Positions 18,438 to 27,991 of a DNA stretch of 45,002 nucleotides are shown here, piece after piece. A program made the translations under genes and the position numbers. The notes beneath the pieces are model-generated. The model was not told the origin of the DNA. It did not search any database and saw nothing but the letters and a program-made list of their open reading frames with translations. Each line of letters starts with the position of its first letter. Positions within the stretch are counted from its first letter, which is position 1. Origin of the DNA: a virus. The stretch lies in IMG/VR virus record IMGVR_UViG_3300010885_030297, positions 1 through 45,002 of that record. The stretch is one strand, 5' to 3'.

Positions 18438-20044
18438 AGTTCAATTCTAATATATTTGCTGTTCAAATCTATTATCATTCTGCCGTCTGTAGATCTAAAT
18501 ATACCTGCTGTTATAGTGCCAGCATTTTGAGATATTTCTGACAATGTGTTTGCACTAACGGATACACCAGTAAATATATTGGGTGCAAGTTGTGATCTAC
18601 CAATAGTTCCTGTAGTAATTTTGGAACCACTTATAGAATTACTTGCAATTTCTCTATCAGTTATAGAACCAGATTGTATTTTGCCAGAAGTAACAGCGTT
18701 TGCTGCTAGTTTAAATGAACTAATAGAACTGTTAGCAATTTCTCTAGATGTTATAGTTTCAGGAGTTAGGTTTAGTCCTAAAATAACATTAGATGCAATT
18801 TTTCCAGATATAACAGAATTTGATGCAAGCTCTACATTACTAACTTGTCCAGCATTTAAACCAATGCCAGTAATTGTGCCGCCTACGCCCCCAGGTGTAA
18901 AGAATGCCCAAGATGACTTATCTTCTTTTAAGATATAAGTTATCCCGCTTAATATAATTAAATCGCCTGGATTATATACTGATACATCTGAAGGTAAAGA
19001 TGTTACTGTTTTTATTCTTGCAGTACCTACGTTTGCAGTATATTGTTGTATTGTATTCCATGTGCCAGTATTGTAGATATACAACCCTGCATTTGTTCCT
19101 GTTTTTCTATATAATTCGAATGCATTTGCTGTTGGAGGTAAAGTTCCACTCGATGGTGGTTGTCCGCTTCCTGAGCCACCTACATAGTCACTTAATAATT
19201 TCCAAGAACCGCTAGTAAAAATATAGGCAAAATTACCAACAACAATCGTTCTTCCAGAATAATTAGAAGGATCATTTGTCAAAGGAACAGTTAATAATAC
19301 TTCTAATCCAGATGGTGCACTAGATGTAACTACACTTGAAAGAGTTCTCCATTGTCCCGACACAAACAAATAAGGTTTGGTGTTTGATGTTTCATAAAAC
19401 ACTGTACCTTCTGGTGCGGTTTGTGGTTTTACTAATCCCACTTGGAATGCAGTATCACTTCTAAATCTAACCCAGCGAGAATCTGAACCTGCCGCTCTTG
19501 CAATAGATGCATCTGCGGGCAATCCTATGCCATTACCTACTGGATAGCTAGAATATATCCAAACGTCTCCTGCATAAAATACAATTCTTCCAGACTGATT
19601 GCCAACCGCGGGCAAGGAAGATACTACAGGAATTCCGTTTATTGTTACGTTTGCGCTTCCGCCGCCTGTTGATACACTAATATTTGCCGCACTAATGCCG
19701 CCAGTAAAATTTGTTAGTAAAGCAGTGACATATTCTTGAGTGGCCAATGGTTTAGTAAACCATTTAATTGTTCCATCTTCATTTAATGTTAATCCTTCAG
19801 CTCCATTTAAAGCAAACCCAATTTGACCCTGAGCAGGATGATACATACCCGTATCTCTATCACCGTCAAAAGTAAATGCTGGCGCCAACTTAGAATCGTT
19901 AGAATACCCTAAATGTTGTCCTCCCGAGTAAAGACCATTGATGTTATTATTTACTTTAATAAAGGCATCGCGAAGTAGATCTCCTTCTCCAGAATTGGCG
20001 ACAGATCCTACATTTACGTTTGATAGATTTTTTGATGCTGGCAT
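18434..20044 (-). CDS. Fibre-like structural protein with short shaft repeats
   Basis: In this 536-aa protein the N-terminus (GEGDLLRDAFIKVNNNINGLY, residues about 18-38, then GDRDTGMYHPAQGQIGFALN) is a block I associate with fibre and baseplate proteins of marine T4-like phages. Residues about 400-500 hold short repeats such as ASNSVISGKIASN, ANAVTSGKIQSG and ASNSISGSKITTG, a pattern seen in phage fibre shafts. The C-terminus (GTITAGIFRSTDGRMIIDL) resembles the end of siphophage tail-tip J-type proteins. It follows the DUF4815 pair and the small coiled-coil gene. It is likely a short fibre or baseplate-periphery protein, perhaps in the role of T4 gp10-gp12, but homology to those is not visible. 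Confidence 0.8.
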   Translation of the reverse strand: MPASKNLSNVNVGSVANSGEGDLLRDAFIKVNNNINGLYSGGQHLGYSNDSKLAPAFTFDGDRDTGMYHPAQGQIGFALNGAEGLTLNEDGTIKWFTKPLATQEYVTALLTNFTGGISAANISVSTGGGSANVTINGIPVVSSLPAVGNQSGRIVFYAGDVWIYSSYPVGNGIGLPADASIARAAGSDSRWVRFRSDTAFQVGLVKPQTAPEGTVFYETSNTKPYLFVSGQWRTLSSVVTSSAPSGLEVLLTVPLTNDPSNYSGRTIVVGNFAYIFTSGSWKLLSDYVGGSGSGQPPSSGTLPPTANAFELYRKTGTNAGLYIYNTGTWNTIQQYTANVGTARIKTVTSLPSDVSVYNPGDLIILSGITYILKEDKSSWAFFTPGGVGGTITGIGLNAGQVSNVELASNSVISGKIASNVILGLNLTPETITSREIANSSISSFKLAANAVTSGKIQSGSITDREIASNSISGSKITTGTIGRSQLAPNIFTGVSVSANTLSEISQNAGTITAGIFRSTDGRMIIDLNSKYIRIEL

Positions 20045-20048
20045 AACT

Positions 20049-20255
20049 TTAACTTAACTTTAAATGTGATTTGATTGTTTCAAGTTCCGATTTCAACATA
20101 TTTATTTCCTCTTGCATTGACTGAATTTGAGATGATATTTTTTTCTTTTGTTTATATTCAATTAATGCATGTCTATCAGTGTTTACAATAGCATGGCTAC
20201 AAGGATCTTTAGAAAATCCAGATTCGCCTTCTATAGGTACATAAGTTTGATTCAT
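20049..20255 (-). CDS. Small coiled-coil protein
   Basis: This 68-aa protein has the N-terminal motif GFSKDPCSHAIVNTDRHALIEYK, followed by a C-terminal coiled coil (ISSQIQSMQEEINMLKSELE). Short proteins with a D-x-x-S-x-A-I/V-x-N-x-D start and a coiled-coil tail are common beside baseplate genes in many tailed phages. Their function has not been shown as far as I know. It is separated by 1 nt from the 573-aa gene upstream and 4 nt from the fibre-like gene downstream. Confidence 0.78.
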   Translation of the reverse strand: MNQTYVPIEGESGFSKDPCSHAIVNTDRHALIEYKQKKKISSQIQSMQEEINMLKSELETIKSHLKLS

Positions 20256-20256
20256 T

Positions 20257-21978
20257 TTATAATAAAGATGTTGCTACTAAATTTTTTATTTTCGGCAATA
20301 TTGAAGGATCGTTTGCATAGAATACTATTTTGACTTGATATTGAGAAAAGTCTTTAAATGTTCCAGTAACGGATGCATTGGTTGCAACATTTGCAGTATT
20401 TTGATATATCAATCCTGGCTCTAATACTCTATATGTTTCTGTAGTAAATAATCGTTCATTTACGCCAGCAAAAGATTTTATTGCAGGTGCAACCAACGGT
20501 ATTCTTGTCCATGGTCTACCTTTAATTCCTGTAGAAAAACCAGAGTCGTTTCTACTCAATACTCTTGCAAAAACTTCTATATCAGTACCAATTTTTCTAT
20601 TAACGTCTACTTTAACTTCTAACCCTGTAGAATCAAAGTCTTGATCTAAACTTACAACTTTACTTATATACCTTGATCTTGCAGTTCCATGATTTGGTTT
20701 TAATTCTGTATCTGATACATCTGCAGAATAAGGCAATATTCTAGTATTAAATATTTGTCCTTTTAAAAGTTGCTTATCTAACATAGGAGAAACGTCTGCA
20801 TTTTTAGTAGTCATAGTAACTTGGACTTTAATATCGCCAATTTCTCTTGCCCGTTGTCTTCCTATAACTTTTGCTAGATCTCCTGCAGCAACTTCTTTAA
20901 ATTCTGATGCAAGTCCAGTACCTGCTTGCGTTGTCTGTACTTTATACGTGACACCTGCAGTATCACCAAAATTAATTTCAGTACTTAATAAACGCAATCT
21001 ATTAAATTCTAAATTATTGAGAGCTTTTGTTTGTACTGTAAATGTAGAAGATCCTGTTTCAAATTTTGCTTTTCTTAAAACAAAGGTCAAATCTTCTGTA
21101 TTATCTCCAACCCATTCGCCGGTGTTCTGTGGTTTAAATAGAGTGCCCGCAAAAGGTTGTTTGACGGTTTTACCATCTCCTGCCTTTGCTGATAATAATT
21201 GATACTTATCGGATTTTGTTGTTACACAAAATGCATATTCTCCTGGCGTCAAATATATAGGATGGTCAAATATAAAAGCAGTAGCTAGTGTTGTTCCTGC
21301 TGTAGGATCTGCTGCATTTATACTTGCGGGTTGTTTTAACACAAAGGATCCATTAAAATATTCTGTAGTCGAAGGTTTACCATTACTCATTGGTCTTAAT
21401 TCAACTGCCAGTGGAAGAGCATCATCTTTAGTATATATGTATAGGTTAACTCCTGTCATAAAGAGACCAAGAGGATATCTAGTTTGATCCACAACAAAAG
21501 TTTGTGCTAAAGGATCTAATCTTGCTTGTGTAGTATTTACATCTCCAGATGATCCTTGAGGATTTGTTCTAAATTTTTCAGTTCTTCTTAAAGAAATTGT
21601 TCCGCCTTGTTCAGTATCCACAAGGTCTAATCCATGATTCATTAAAATGGATTCTGAAATATACTTACAATTTTCTATGCCATTTGGACTATCACCAAAC
21701 GTAAGACGTATTTCACCTGTTAAAAATTTATATTGTCCTTCTGTACTTGGTATGTATAACCAACCCGAAGCATTTCCTTGTTGATCTGTTATTACAGCGT
21801 CTCCTAACACTGCGCCGACATTGCCTGGTCCAGTAAAGGGTGAGATATTAACACCGTTTACATATGTGTATATCGCAATATTTGGTGGCATTTGAGATAC
21901 ACCAAATGCAAGTAATTCCGATCCCGCAAAAACGGGTATGTCGGATAATCGTGTCGATTCTTGTACTTGTTCTTCCAT
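20257..21978 (-). CDS. DUF4815-type baseplate protein, C-terminal-half homologue
   Basis: This 573-aa protein has central blocks DPLAQTFVVDQTRYPLGLFM, VNLYIYTKDDALPLAVELRP and FDHPIYLTPGEYAFCVTTKS, the pattern usually found in the later half of large DUF4815-type tail proteins. The start codon directly abuts the stop of the 1564-aa gene (TAAATG at 21981-21976), giving zero spacing. Together the two genes look like a single ancestral large protein divided in two. T4 has no equivalent; the position corresponds to the T4 gp9-gp10 region after gp8. A baseplate-periphery or fibre-attachment role is inferred. Confidence 0.85.
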   Translation of the reverse strand: MEEQVQESTRLSDIPVFAGSELLAFGVSQMPPNIAIYTYVNGVNISPFTGPGNVGAVLGDAVITDQQGNASGWLYIPSTEGQYKFLTGEIRLTFGDSPNGIENCKYISESILMNHGLDLVDTEQGGTISLRRTEKFRTNPQGSSGDVNTTQARLDPLAQTFVVDQTRYPLGLFMTGVNLYIYTKDDALPLAVELRPMSNGKPSTTEYFNGSFVLKQPASINAADPTAGTTLATAFIFDHPIYLTPGEYAFCVTTKSDKYQLLSAKAGDGKTVKQPFAGTLFKPQNTGEWVGDNTEDLTFVLRKAKFETGSSTFTVQTKALNNLEFNRLRLLSTEINFGDTAGVTYKVQTTQAGTGLASEFKEVAAGDLAKVIGRQRAREIGDIKVQVTMTTKNADVSPMLDKQLLKGQIFNTRILPYSADVSDTELKPNHGTARSRYISKVVSLDQDFDSTGLEVKVDVNRKIGTDIEVFARVLSRNDSGFSTGIKGRPWTRIPLVAPAIKSFAGVNERLFTTETYRVLEPGLIYQNTANVATNASVTGTFKDFSQYQVKIVFYANDPSILPKIKNLVATSLL

Positions 21979-24900
21979 TTAAATTCCTACTAAGTTATAG
22001 TTAACTGCTTTATATCCATTTGGCATAATCTTAACAGCATTTGGATATAATACTTCCACTTCATTTGCCATAAATCCAAGCCATCTTCCTTGACCTGCTA
22101 TATGTTTAAATTCTTTCTTATATTCGAATGAATATAGATTTAATCCATTTGGTAACGTCGTTTCTAATTTTATATTTTCTTTCATTCGTTCATCTGAGAA
22201 TAGATCACCGAAGAATCCACCAAAGATCGTATCATCTACCCAAGAAACAACTTCAACTGCTACGTAAGCAATCGCAACGGCAGCAACTATTTCAAATGCA
22301 AGCAGTCCTGCGGATCCAAGTTCTAAGCCTAACGCTACACCGGCACCTTCAACTGCTGCTGCACCTTCATAAAATAACGTTGTTGCGCTAGACAAAATAC
22401 CTGCGCCGCCACTTACCGCGGATCCTGCAACTGCATAATCAGACGCTAAACAAATTTCAGCAAATCCTCCACTAGCTAATGCGGCTTCGCCTCCAGCCAC
22501 AACAACTGCTGCAACCGCACTTGAACCTGCCGCAATTTCTGTTGTTGCAATTCCTGCTTCTGCTGCTACACCTCCCCAAACTTCAACAACTTGTGCACTA
22601 GATGCTATTGCTCCTCCACCTTCCGCTAAAGGAGCAAGTTCCATAACTGTATAAGAACCGCCGTTGACTAAGCTTGTTACTGCGCCTGTTACTGATGCTT
22701 CTGTTGCTACAGCACCTGGAACTGCTAGAACTTTAGATGCGGCATCTATACCAAATAACGAATTGTATATAGAATATCCAAGATCCTTCATAGCTCCCCA
22801 TGCAACAGATAATACGCCTTCTCCATTAACTGCTGCTGCTTCTGCAAACGTAACTCCTCCTGTGCCTCCAACAAGTCCCCCTGCTATAAATCCTCCGCCT
22901 ACTGCATTAAATGCTGCGGCTCGAACGACTGATCCTAATACCAATGCTTGATATGTTTGATATGCAATATATCCTGCTAGTAATAATCCACCCGTTGTTA
23001 ATAAATTAACACTAAAAGAATTTTGTTTACTTAATTTAGATCTTCCTCTTCCATCATTAACTGCACCAGGATTTGGATTTACTAAAGAGTTTGCTTCAAG
23101 TTGAGCTACAAATACTTCTTCTACATATTTTTTCGTAATAATATCATTAAAAATTGCTACATCGGTATCATTTAATAATTCAAGATCAACGTTGTAAACA
23201 TCTGAACCAGGATAGCATGTTCGTTGATTTTTATTAATTACGGATGTAAAATATCCGCTTGCCAAGTCTGCTTTATCTGTACTAGCAAAAGTTTCAACGA
23301 GTATTCCAGATTTTAATAAACTTTCTCCGTTGTCATTTGTGATAATAGATTTAATTTGTGCAATTTCTACACTATGTAACTTAACAGCTTTATCTAATTT
23401 GATAGTTAGTTTATCTATTTTTCCAATGTCCTTCATTGTATATCGTTTATTGTCATCATATCTTATGATGACTTCAAATGCAGATACGCAATATGGAGGA
23501 ATTTGTAAAGTTGCAATACTTAATTTTGTTAAATCTGAGGAATATTCTTCAATTACACCCACATTTGTACTATCTACGCCTGTTTCTACATAAAACTTAT
23601 TATACGGCGAAGCATAGTTTTGTAAATTATTAGTTACATATATTCTATCCATTCTTCCTAAATAATATGTAACATCTACTTCAGTAGTAACGGTACTTGT
23701 AGGAATAACAGCAGTATCAAAATTTTGATAATCCTCGTCATTTTTTCTTCTTGGTCTAAAATCTATACAATCTCGTAAAGCAAATTTATTAGAATCCGTA
23801 ACTGAAGTATAAGTAGGAATGCTACCATATAAACTTGCTGGATAAGAATCTACGGTCAATGGCCCTTCGCCTGAGTGTGTAAAATAATCAAATGTTATAA
23901 TAACATTTCCTGGCAAATCCGCAGTTGGGCCAATATATTTTACCGTGCCGTGATCATATATTTCATCTCGTTGTCCAATATCTAATGAAAAGTTTCCTGA
24001 GTTTTCTCTTTGAATTGCTGACCATGCGTTACCATATGCAACCGAAACATTTGAAGATGGGATTAATGCTGTATATGGTAATTCGCCATATGTAACAATA
24101 TCATTGTATGTATATGAGTTCGATGAATTCCAAGCACCTCTATATCTACTAGGAGTTATTGGGAAAATTCCTTTGTAATCTATAATATCCGCAATACCCA
24201 TAGAATATGCAAGATCGGCAACTTTTATATTTAAAATCTTTGCTGCATTCTTTACTCGTGCTTTGGTTCTTATTTGTGTATCATCGTTTTGTATACGCAA
24301 AGATATATCAGCTAAACCATTAAATCCTGAATCGCCTACATTGATAGTTACTGTTGCTGCAGATCCAGCAACAACAACCGATCCTCTTTCGAAATTAAAT
24401 GCCCCTAATTTAATGTTAGCTGTTGCTCCAGATTTAACTAATATTGTGAAATGAGATCTCGCAGTACTTGCAGGGATAGTTCCATCTCCAAGTGCAAATG
24501 ACTCGGGAAGAGATAGCGTTCTGGAATACACACCGGATGAAAATATAGCGTTAGTAATTACTTTAATATATTCTGTTTTTATGTTTTGTACAGTTTTAAC
24601 AAAATCTTTTCCGATTGGATATACTAATCGCTGTGCCGGATTTGGATCAAATATTTTTGTAACGCCGTTTGATTCAAATCCATTTGGATCTGAAATATCA
24701 GAATAAAAGAATGGCGTACTATACGTCGCAGATGTTCCTTGAGAAGTTAATTCATTTGATACACCAACAATACTTTTTATTTTAGTAACATCTAAGAAAC
24801 CATCATAAAATGGGCTATTGTTTATTACTTCTAAATAAGATTTACTATTTGTTAAAATTCTTGCAGCATCTGTTGTTGAAGTACCCTTGACAAACAAGGC

Positions 24901-26673
24901 AAATGTTTCTTTAAGTTTTGCTACATCTCTACCATTATTATTCCACACATTCCACCAATACGCAACTCCTGCAGTATCAGGTTCTCTAAATAAGCCATAG
25001 TATGCAGTCGATGCTGGGCCAAAATTTCCTAGTAACGAATTATTAGTAAACAATACATTTGCTACATACTGTCCCTCATCTGCAGGTATTTTATATTTTG
25101 TTGACCAGGCAGACCAAGTTGGTGGTGCTTCTGTTGCTGGAGAATAAAATTCAAAATACAATTTATGTTGTGTATCCGTTCCAAGAGAACTATCATATTC
25201 TAAAGATTTAAATGCAATTGTTCCTATTCTTGTATTTGCCGCAGTTGGCTTTCTTGTATTATGCAATTCCAAAAAGTTACGACTTGCAGTAAATGTCTGA
25301 GGCGGAATCAACGAATATAAAACGTTTGATACTTTGAAATAATTACTTTGTGTAGTATTAATATTATAAGATGTTTTTGTTTCCGTAGTTGCAGATTTTG
25401 GAACAGTTATTTCAGTTGGTCCAACAGTAACAACTGGATATCCTCCGACATATGCTTTGCCTGCACTAACCTTGAATGTCATTGTTGCATCTGATTCCAA
25501 TCCATTAACTGGAGTAATTTTGAAATTATCAACAACATAGCTTCCGGACTCGTCAAAGGTTCTTTCTGCTAATTTTTGTTCAAGAACACTATCGTTTGTT
25601 AATTCTTTTAGATACTCAATTTCGCCTTTATTAAAATTTAGTAAGGGAACTAAATCTTCTTTTACGTTTGGCTTAAAATCTGCATTTAATTCTAAACTAG
25701 ATAGATTCAAATCTACCTTTAATCTATCTGCACCTGACGCAAAATAATTAGAACTACCTAATGCAGGATCTAATAATGTCGGATCATCTTCACTAGTGAT
25801 AACTTGTTGATCACTTAAAAAAGCAATTAAACGAGTAGGATATGCTGTATTTTTATCGGGTACTACTTTTTGTATTGTGGATGTTACAAAAAATCCATAT
25901 TTGTAAAATACTGCAGAATCCTGTGTAAGAATAGATGTAGGACAAACTGCTTTCTTAACATAAGAAATATTTTCTCCACCTATAGTAACATCGGGTGCCT
26001 CACTTATAATTAATTCTAATGGGTTTACTATTTGTGTTACATAAACTTTTTTGGCTAAGGAAGGATGAACTAATAAATCGCCAACCTCAATAATTGTACT
26101 TGGATTTGTTAAAATTACAGTTGTAGAATATTGTTTAGTTGTACTTGTAGCATTCTTTGTAATATCAGCTACAGTTATTGCTGTGTAGTTAGGTGTTTCT
26201 AAATTAAGAGCAGCTGTATAGTCAGTATAAAAATATAATTCTGTTTCTTCGTCAAACATACCATCATTTATGGTATTAAATCTTTTCAAGGTAATAACAA
26301 GAGATGGAGGATCTCCTACAACAGGATCGTCTGCTTCATATATAAATTCTACATATCCTATTACCTCTGAATTTTCTGCTCTTACATAAGTATTCAAATA
26401 ATTTGAAAGAGTAATAGGAACATTTCTAGAATCAGATGTTTTTAGACGTATTGTTCTTGCATCTAAATTTACTGAAGGCTTAGGGCCGGTTACTTTATCA
26501 CCATCCGAAAATAAATAGTCTCCTACTTTTTTAATCTGATTTTGCAGAATAGTTTGTGATTGTGTCAATTCCCTGGCTTGTACTGCAACACCGGGCTTAA
26601 ACAACACTCGCATGAAATTTTTAGTTTCGTTGAAGTCGTCAAAGTAAGGGGAAACATTTATATTAACCGCCAT
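21979..26673 (-). CDS. Giant DUF4815-type baseplate/fibre protein with S74-like chaperone tail
   Basis: This is a 1564-aa protein. Residues 10-60 (FDDFNETKNFMRVLFKPGVA, VQARELTQSQTILQNQIKKV) are the DUF4815 N-terminal signature of tail proteins. Residues about 535-620 (YYGLFREPDTAGVAYWWNVW) resemble a DUF4214-type domain. Residues about 1030-1070 (YYLGRMDRIYVTNNL) are again DUF4815-type. Residues 1223-1492 form an Ala/Gly-rich hydrophobic block with several membrane-compatible stretches. Residues 1493-1564 (SDERMKENIKLE, LGFMANEVEVLYPNAV) are an S74-like intramolecular chaperone domain, which in other fibres drives trimerisation and then cuts itself off. Whether the catalytic Ser and Lys (Ser1493, Lys1498) act here is untested. 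Confidence 0.88.
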   Translation of the reverse strand: MAVNINVSPYFDDFNETKNFMRVLFKPGVAVQARELTQSQTILQNQIKKVGDYLFSDGDKVTGPKPSVNLDARTIRLKTSDSRNVPITLSNYLNTYVRAENSEVIGYVEFIYEADDPVVGDPPSLVITLKRFNTINDGMFDEETELYFYTDYTAALNLETPNYTAITVADITKNATSTTKQYSTTVILTNPSTIIEVGDLLVHPSLAKKVYVTQIVNPLELIISEAPDVTIGGENISYVKKAVCPTSILTQDSAVFYKYGFFVTSTIQKVVPDKNTAYPTRLIAFLSDQQVITSEDDPTLLDPALGSSNYFASGADRLKVDLNLSSLELNADFKPNVKEDLVPLLNFNKGEIEYLKELTNDSVLEQKLAERTFDESGSYVVDNFKITPVNGLESDATMTFKVSAGKAYVGGYPVVTVGPTEITVPKSATTETKTSYNINTTQSNYFKVSNVLYSLIPPQTFTASRNFLELHNTRKPTAANTRIGTIAFKSLEYDSSLGTDTQHKLYFEFYSPATEAPPTWSAWSTKYKIPADEGQYVANVLFTNNSLLGNFGPASTAYYGLFREPDTAGVAYWWNVWNNNGRDVAKLKETFALFVKGTSTTDAARILTNSKSYLEVINNSPFYDGFLDVTKIKSIVGVSNELTSQGTSATYSTPFFYSDISDPNGFESNGVTKIFDPNPAQRLVYPIGKDFVKTVQNIKTEYIKVITNAIFSSGVYSRTLSLPESFALGDGTIPASTARSHFTILVKSGATANIKLGAFNFERGSVVVAGSAATVTINVGDSGFNGLADISLRIQNDDTQIRTKARVKNAAKILNIKVADLAYSMGIADIIDYKGIFPITPSRYRGAWNSSNSYTYNDIVTYGELPYTALIPSSNVSVAYGNAWSAIQRENSGNFSLDIGQRDEIYDHGTVKYIGPTADLPGNVIITFDYFTHSGEGPLTVDSYPASLYGSIPTYTSVTDSNKFALRDCIDFRPRRKNDEDYQNFDTAVIPTSTVTTEVDVTYYLGRMDRIYVTNNLQNYASPYNKFYVETGVDSTNVGVIEEYSSDLTKLSIATLQIPPYCVSAFEVIIRYDDNKRYTMKDIGKIDKLTIKLDKAVKLHSVEIAQIKSIITNDNGESLLKSGILVETFASTDKADLASGYFTSVINKNQRTCYPGSDVYNVDLELLNDTDVAIFNDIITKKYVEEVFVAQLEANSLVNPNPGAVNDGRGRSKLSKQNSFSVNLLTTGGLLLAGYIAYQTYQALVLGSVVRAAAFNAVGGGFIAGGLVGGTGGVTFAEAAAVNGEGVLSVAWGAMKDLGYSIYNSLFGIDAASKVLAVPGAVATEASVTGAVTSLVNGGSYTVMELAPLAEGGGAIASSAQVVEVWGGVAAEAGIATTEIAAGSSAVAAVVVAGGEAALASGGFAEICLASDYAVAGSAVSGGAGILSSATTLFYEGAAAVEGAGVALGLELGSAGLLAFEIVAAVAIAYVAVEVVSWVDDTIFGGFFGDLFSDERMKENIKLETTLPNGLNLYSFEYKKEFKHIAGQGRWLGFMANEVEVLYPNAVKIMPNGYKAVNYNLVGI

Positions 26674-26682
26674 ATTTTTTCC

Positions 26683-27981
26683 TTAAAATTCTATTACAAG
26701 ATGTAAATTATCTGTTTGATCTGTTGATCGTGTTATTGGTGTTCTATTTTCTATATACATGATATCTCCGGAATCTTTTAATACTTCAGATGATAAAGTA
26801 TTTGCAACCAGTGCTGTTGCTCCAGATGTTTTTCCTATTATAGATTCACCAATAGTAAATGTTCTATAATTGTCTGTTATGCCAAAAGATTGAACATATC
26901 TTAAATATCCATTGCCTGAAACTACATTTGATGTTACTATATAGGCATTCGCCTTAGATGTAACCCCCTCAACATATTCGTTGTTGTTGAAGCTTCCTGT
27001 AACTTCGTTAATTGTTATTCCCCTTAATCCGTTTAAGGTAGAAACATTTGCAATTTTACCATCTAAAGATTTTGGATTTTTAACTAATCCTAATTTTCTA
27101 AATGTAAAGCCTTCTGGGAAATCTCCAAAACCTTCATTATACTCAGTTTTTACATTTATCATTAAGTATCGAGCATTCAATTCTTTAATAGGATTGCTTC
27201 CGTGTCCCCCGACAGGGCTTATTATTGCTCTAATATTTGCAGATCTGCCCGATCTTGTTGGGTCAGTTACATATGCATTAGCAAATCTAAAACCAGACCC
27301 GTTGTTTGTATATGTAAAATCATATATAACTCCTAAGTTTTGTCTTGCTAAAATATTCGCATTGGTTCCATCGCCCTCTACAACCACTCTGGAAAATACA
27401 GAATAATCGGTTCCACCGTTTAATATTTTAATGTTTTCTATTGCACCATCTTTTGCAACTGCTGCAACATCTGAGTTAACAGTAACCGGCATCCAATTAC
27501 TTGTTAAAAATTTCAATCTGTCAGATGTTGAAACAGAATAAAGGTATTTCCATTTATAATTATCTGCGGTTGTGAATATGTTTAAATTTTTCCCTGTGGG
27601 TTCTATTGTGGATTTGTTCCCGTTATAATTATCTATGCATTTATATACATCATAATCTTTATTAATTACATAGAAATTTTTATCTAACAGATTTGGATCG
27701 GTATTATCATATTCAGTATATACTGTTTGTTTTTCCCATGTTATTCTTTTTACGACATTGACTATATTCGTCGGAACAATTTTCTTCAAACTTATCACCT
27801 CGTCCCACACCCGATGTTCATTTTCTTGATTATCAATCGGGGTAGGTGGAGAATCTTCTATTCCCCAGGGAGAGGCTTTAGCTAGAAAGAAGTACAGTGT
27901 ACTGTTTCCGTTAGCAGACAATCCGTCTAAGAAATTCTTAGCGTTGTCTATTTTAAACTTATTAGTTATAATATTCGGCAT
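26683..27981 (-). CDS. gp8: Baseplate wedge protein gp8
   Basis: This 432-aa protein compares with 334 aa for T4 gp8. The start MPNIITNKFKIDNAKNFLDG, the FFLAKASPWG motif and YKWKYLYSVSTSD correspond to T4 gp8 features. The C-terminus (DIMYIENRTPITRSTDQTDN, ending LHLVIEF) aligns clearly with the T4 end (MIYMENRPPIIMAMDQTEEI). gp8 is part of the baseplate wedge with gp6, gp7, gp10, gp53 and gp25. The extra length lies in the middle, where units such as KILNGGTDYSVFSRVVVEGD and NNGSGFRFANAYVTD resemble the repeats inserted in gp18. Identity is secure; the insert is noteworthy. Confidence 0.93.
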   Translation of the reverse strand: MPNIITNKFKIDNAKNFLDGLSANGNSTLYFFLAKASPWGIEDSPPTPIDNQENEHRVWDEVISLKKIVPTNIVNVVKRITWEKQTVYTEYDNTDPNLLDKNFYVINKDYDVYKCIDNYNGNKSTIEPTGKNLNIFTTADNYKWKYLYSVSTSDRLKFLTSNWMPVTVNSDVAAVAKDGAIENIKILNGGTDYSVFSRVVVEGDGTNANILARQNLGVIYDFTYTNNGSGFRFANAYVTDPTRSGRSANIRAIISPVGGHGSNPIKELNARYLMINVKTEYNEGFGDFPEGFTFRKLGLVKNPKSLDGKIANVSTLNGLRGITINEVTGSFNNNEYVEGVTSKANAYIVTSNVVSGNGYLRYVQSFGITDNYRTFTIGESIIGKTSGATALVANTLSSEVLKDSGDIMYIENRTPITRSTDQTDNLHLVIEF

Positions 27982-27991
27982 CTATTATTTA

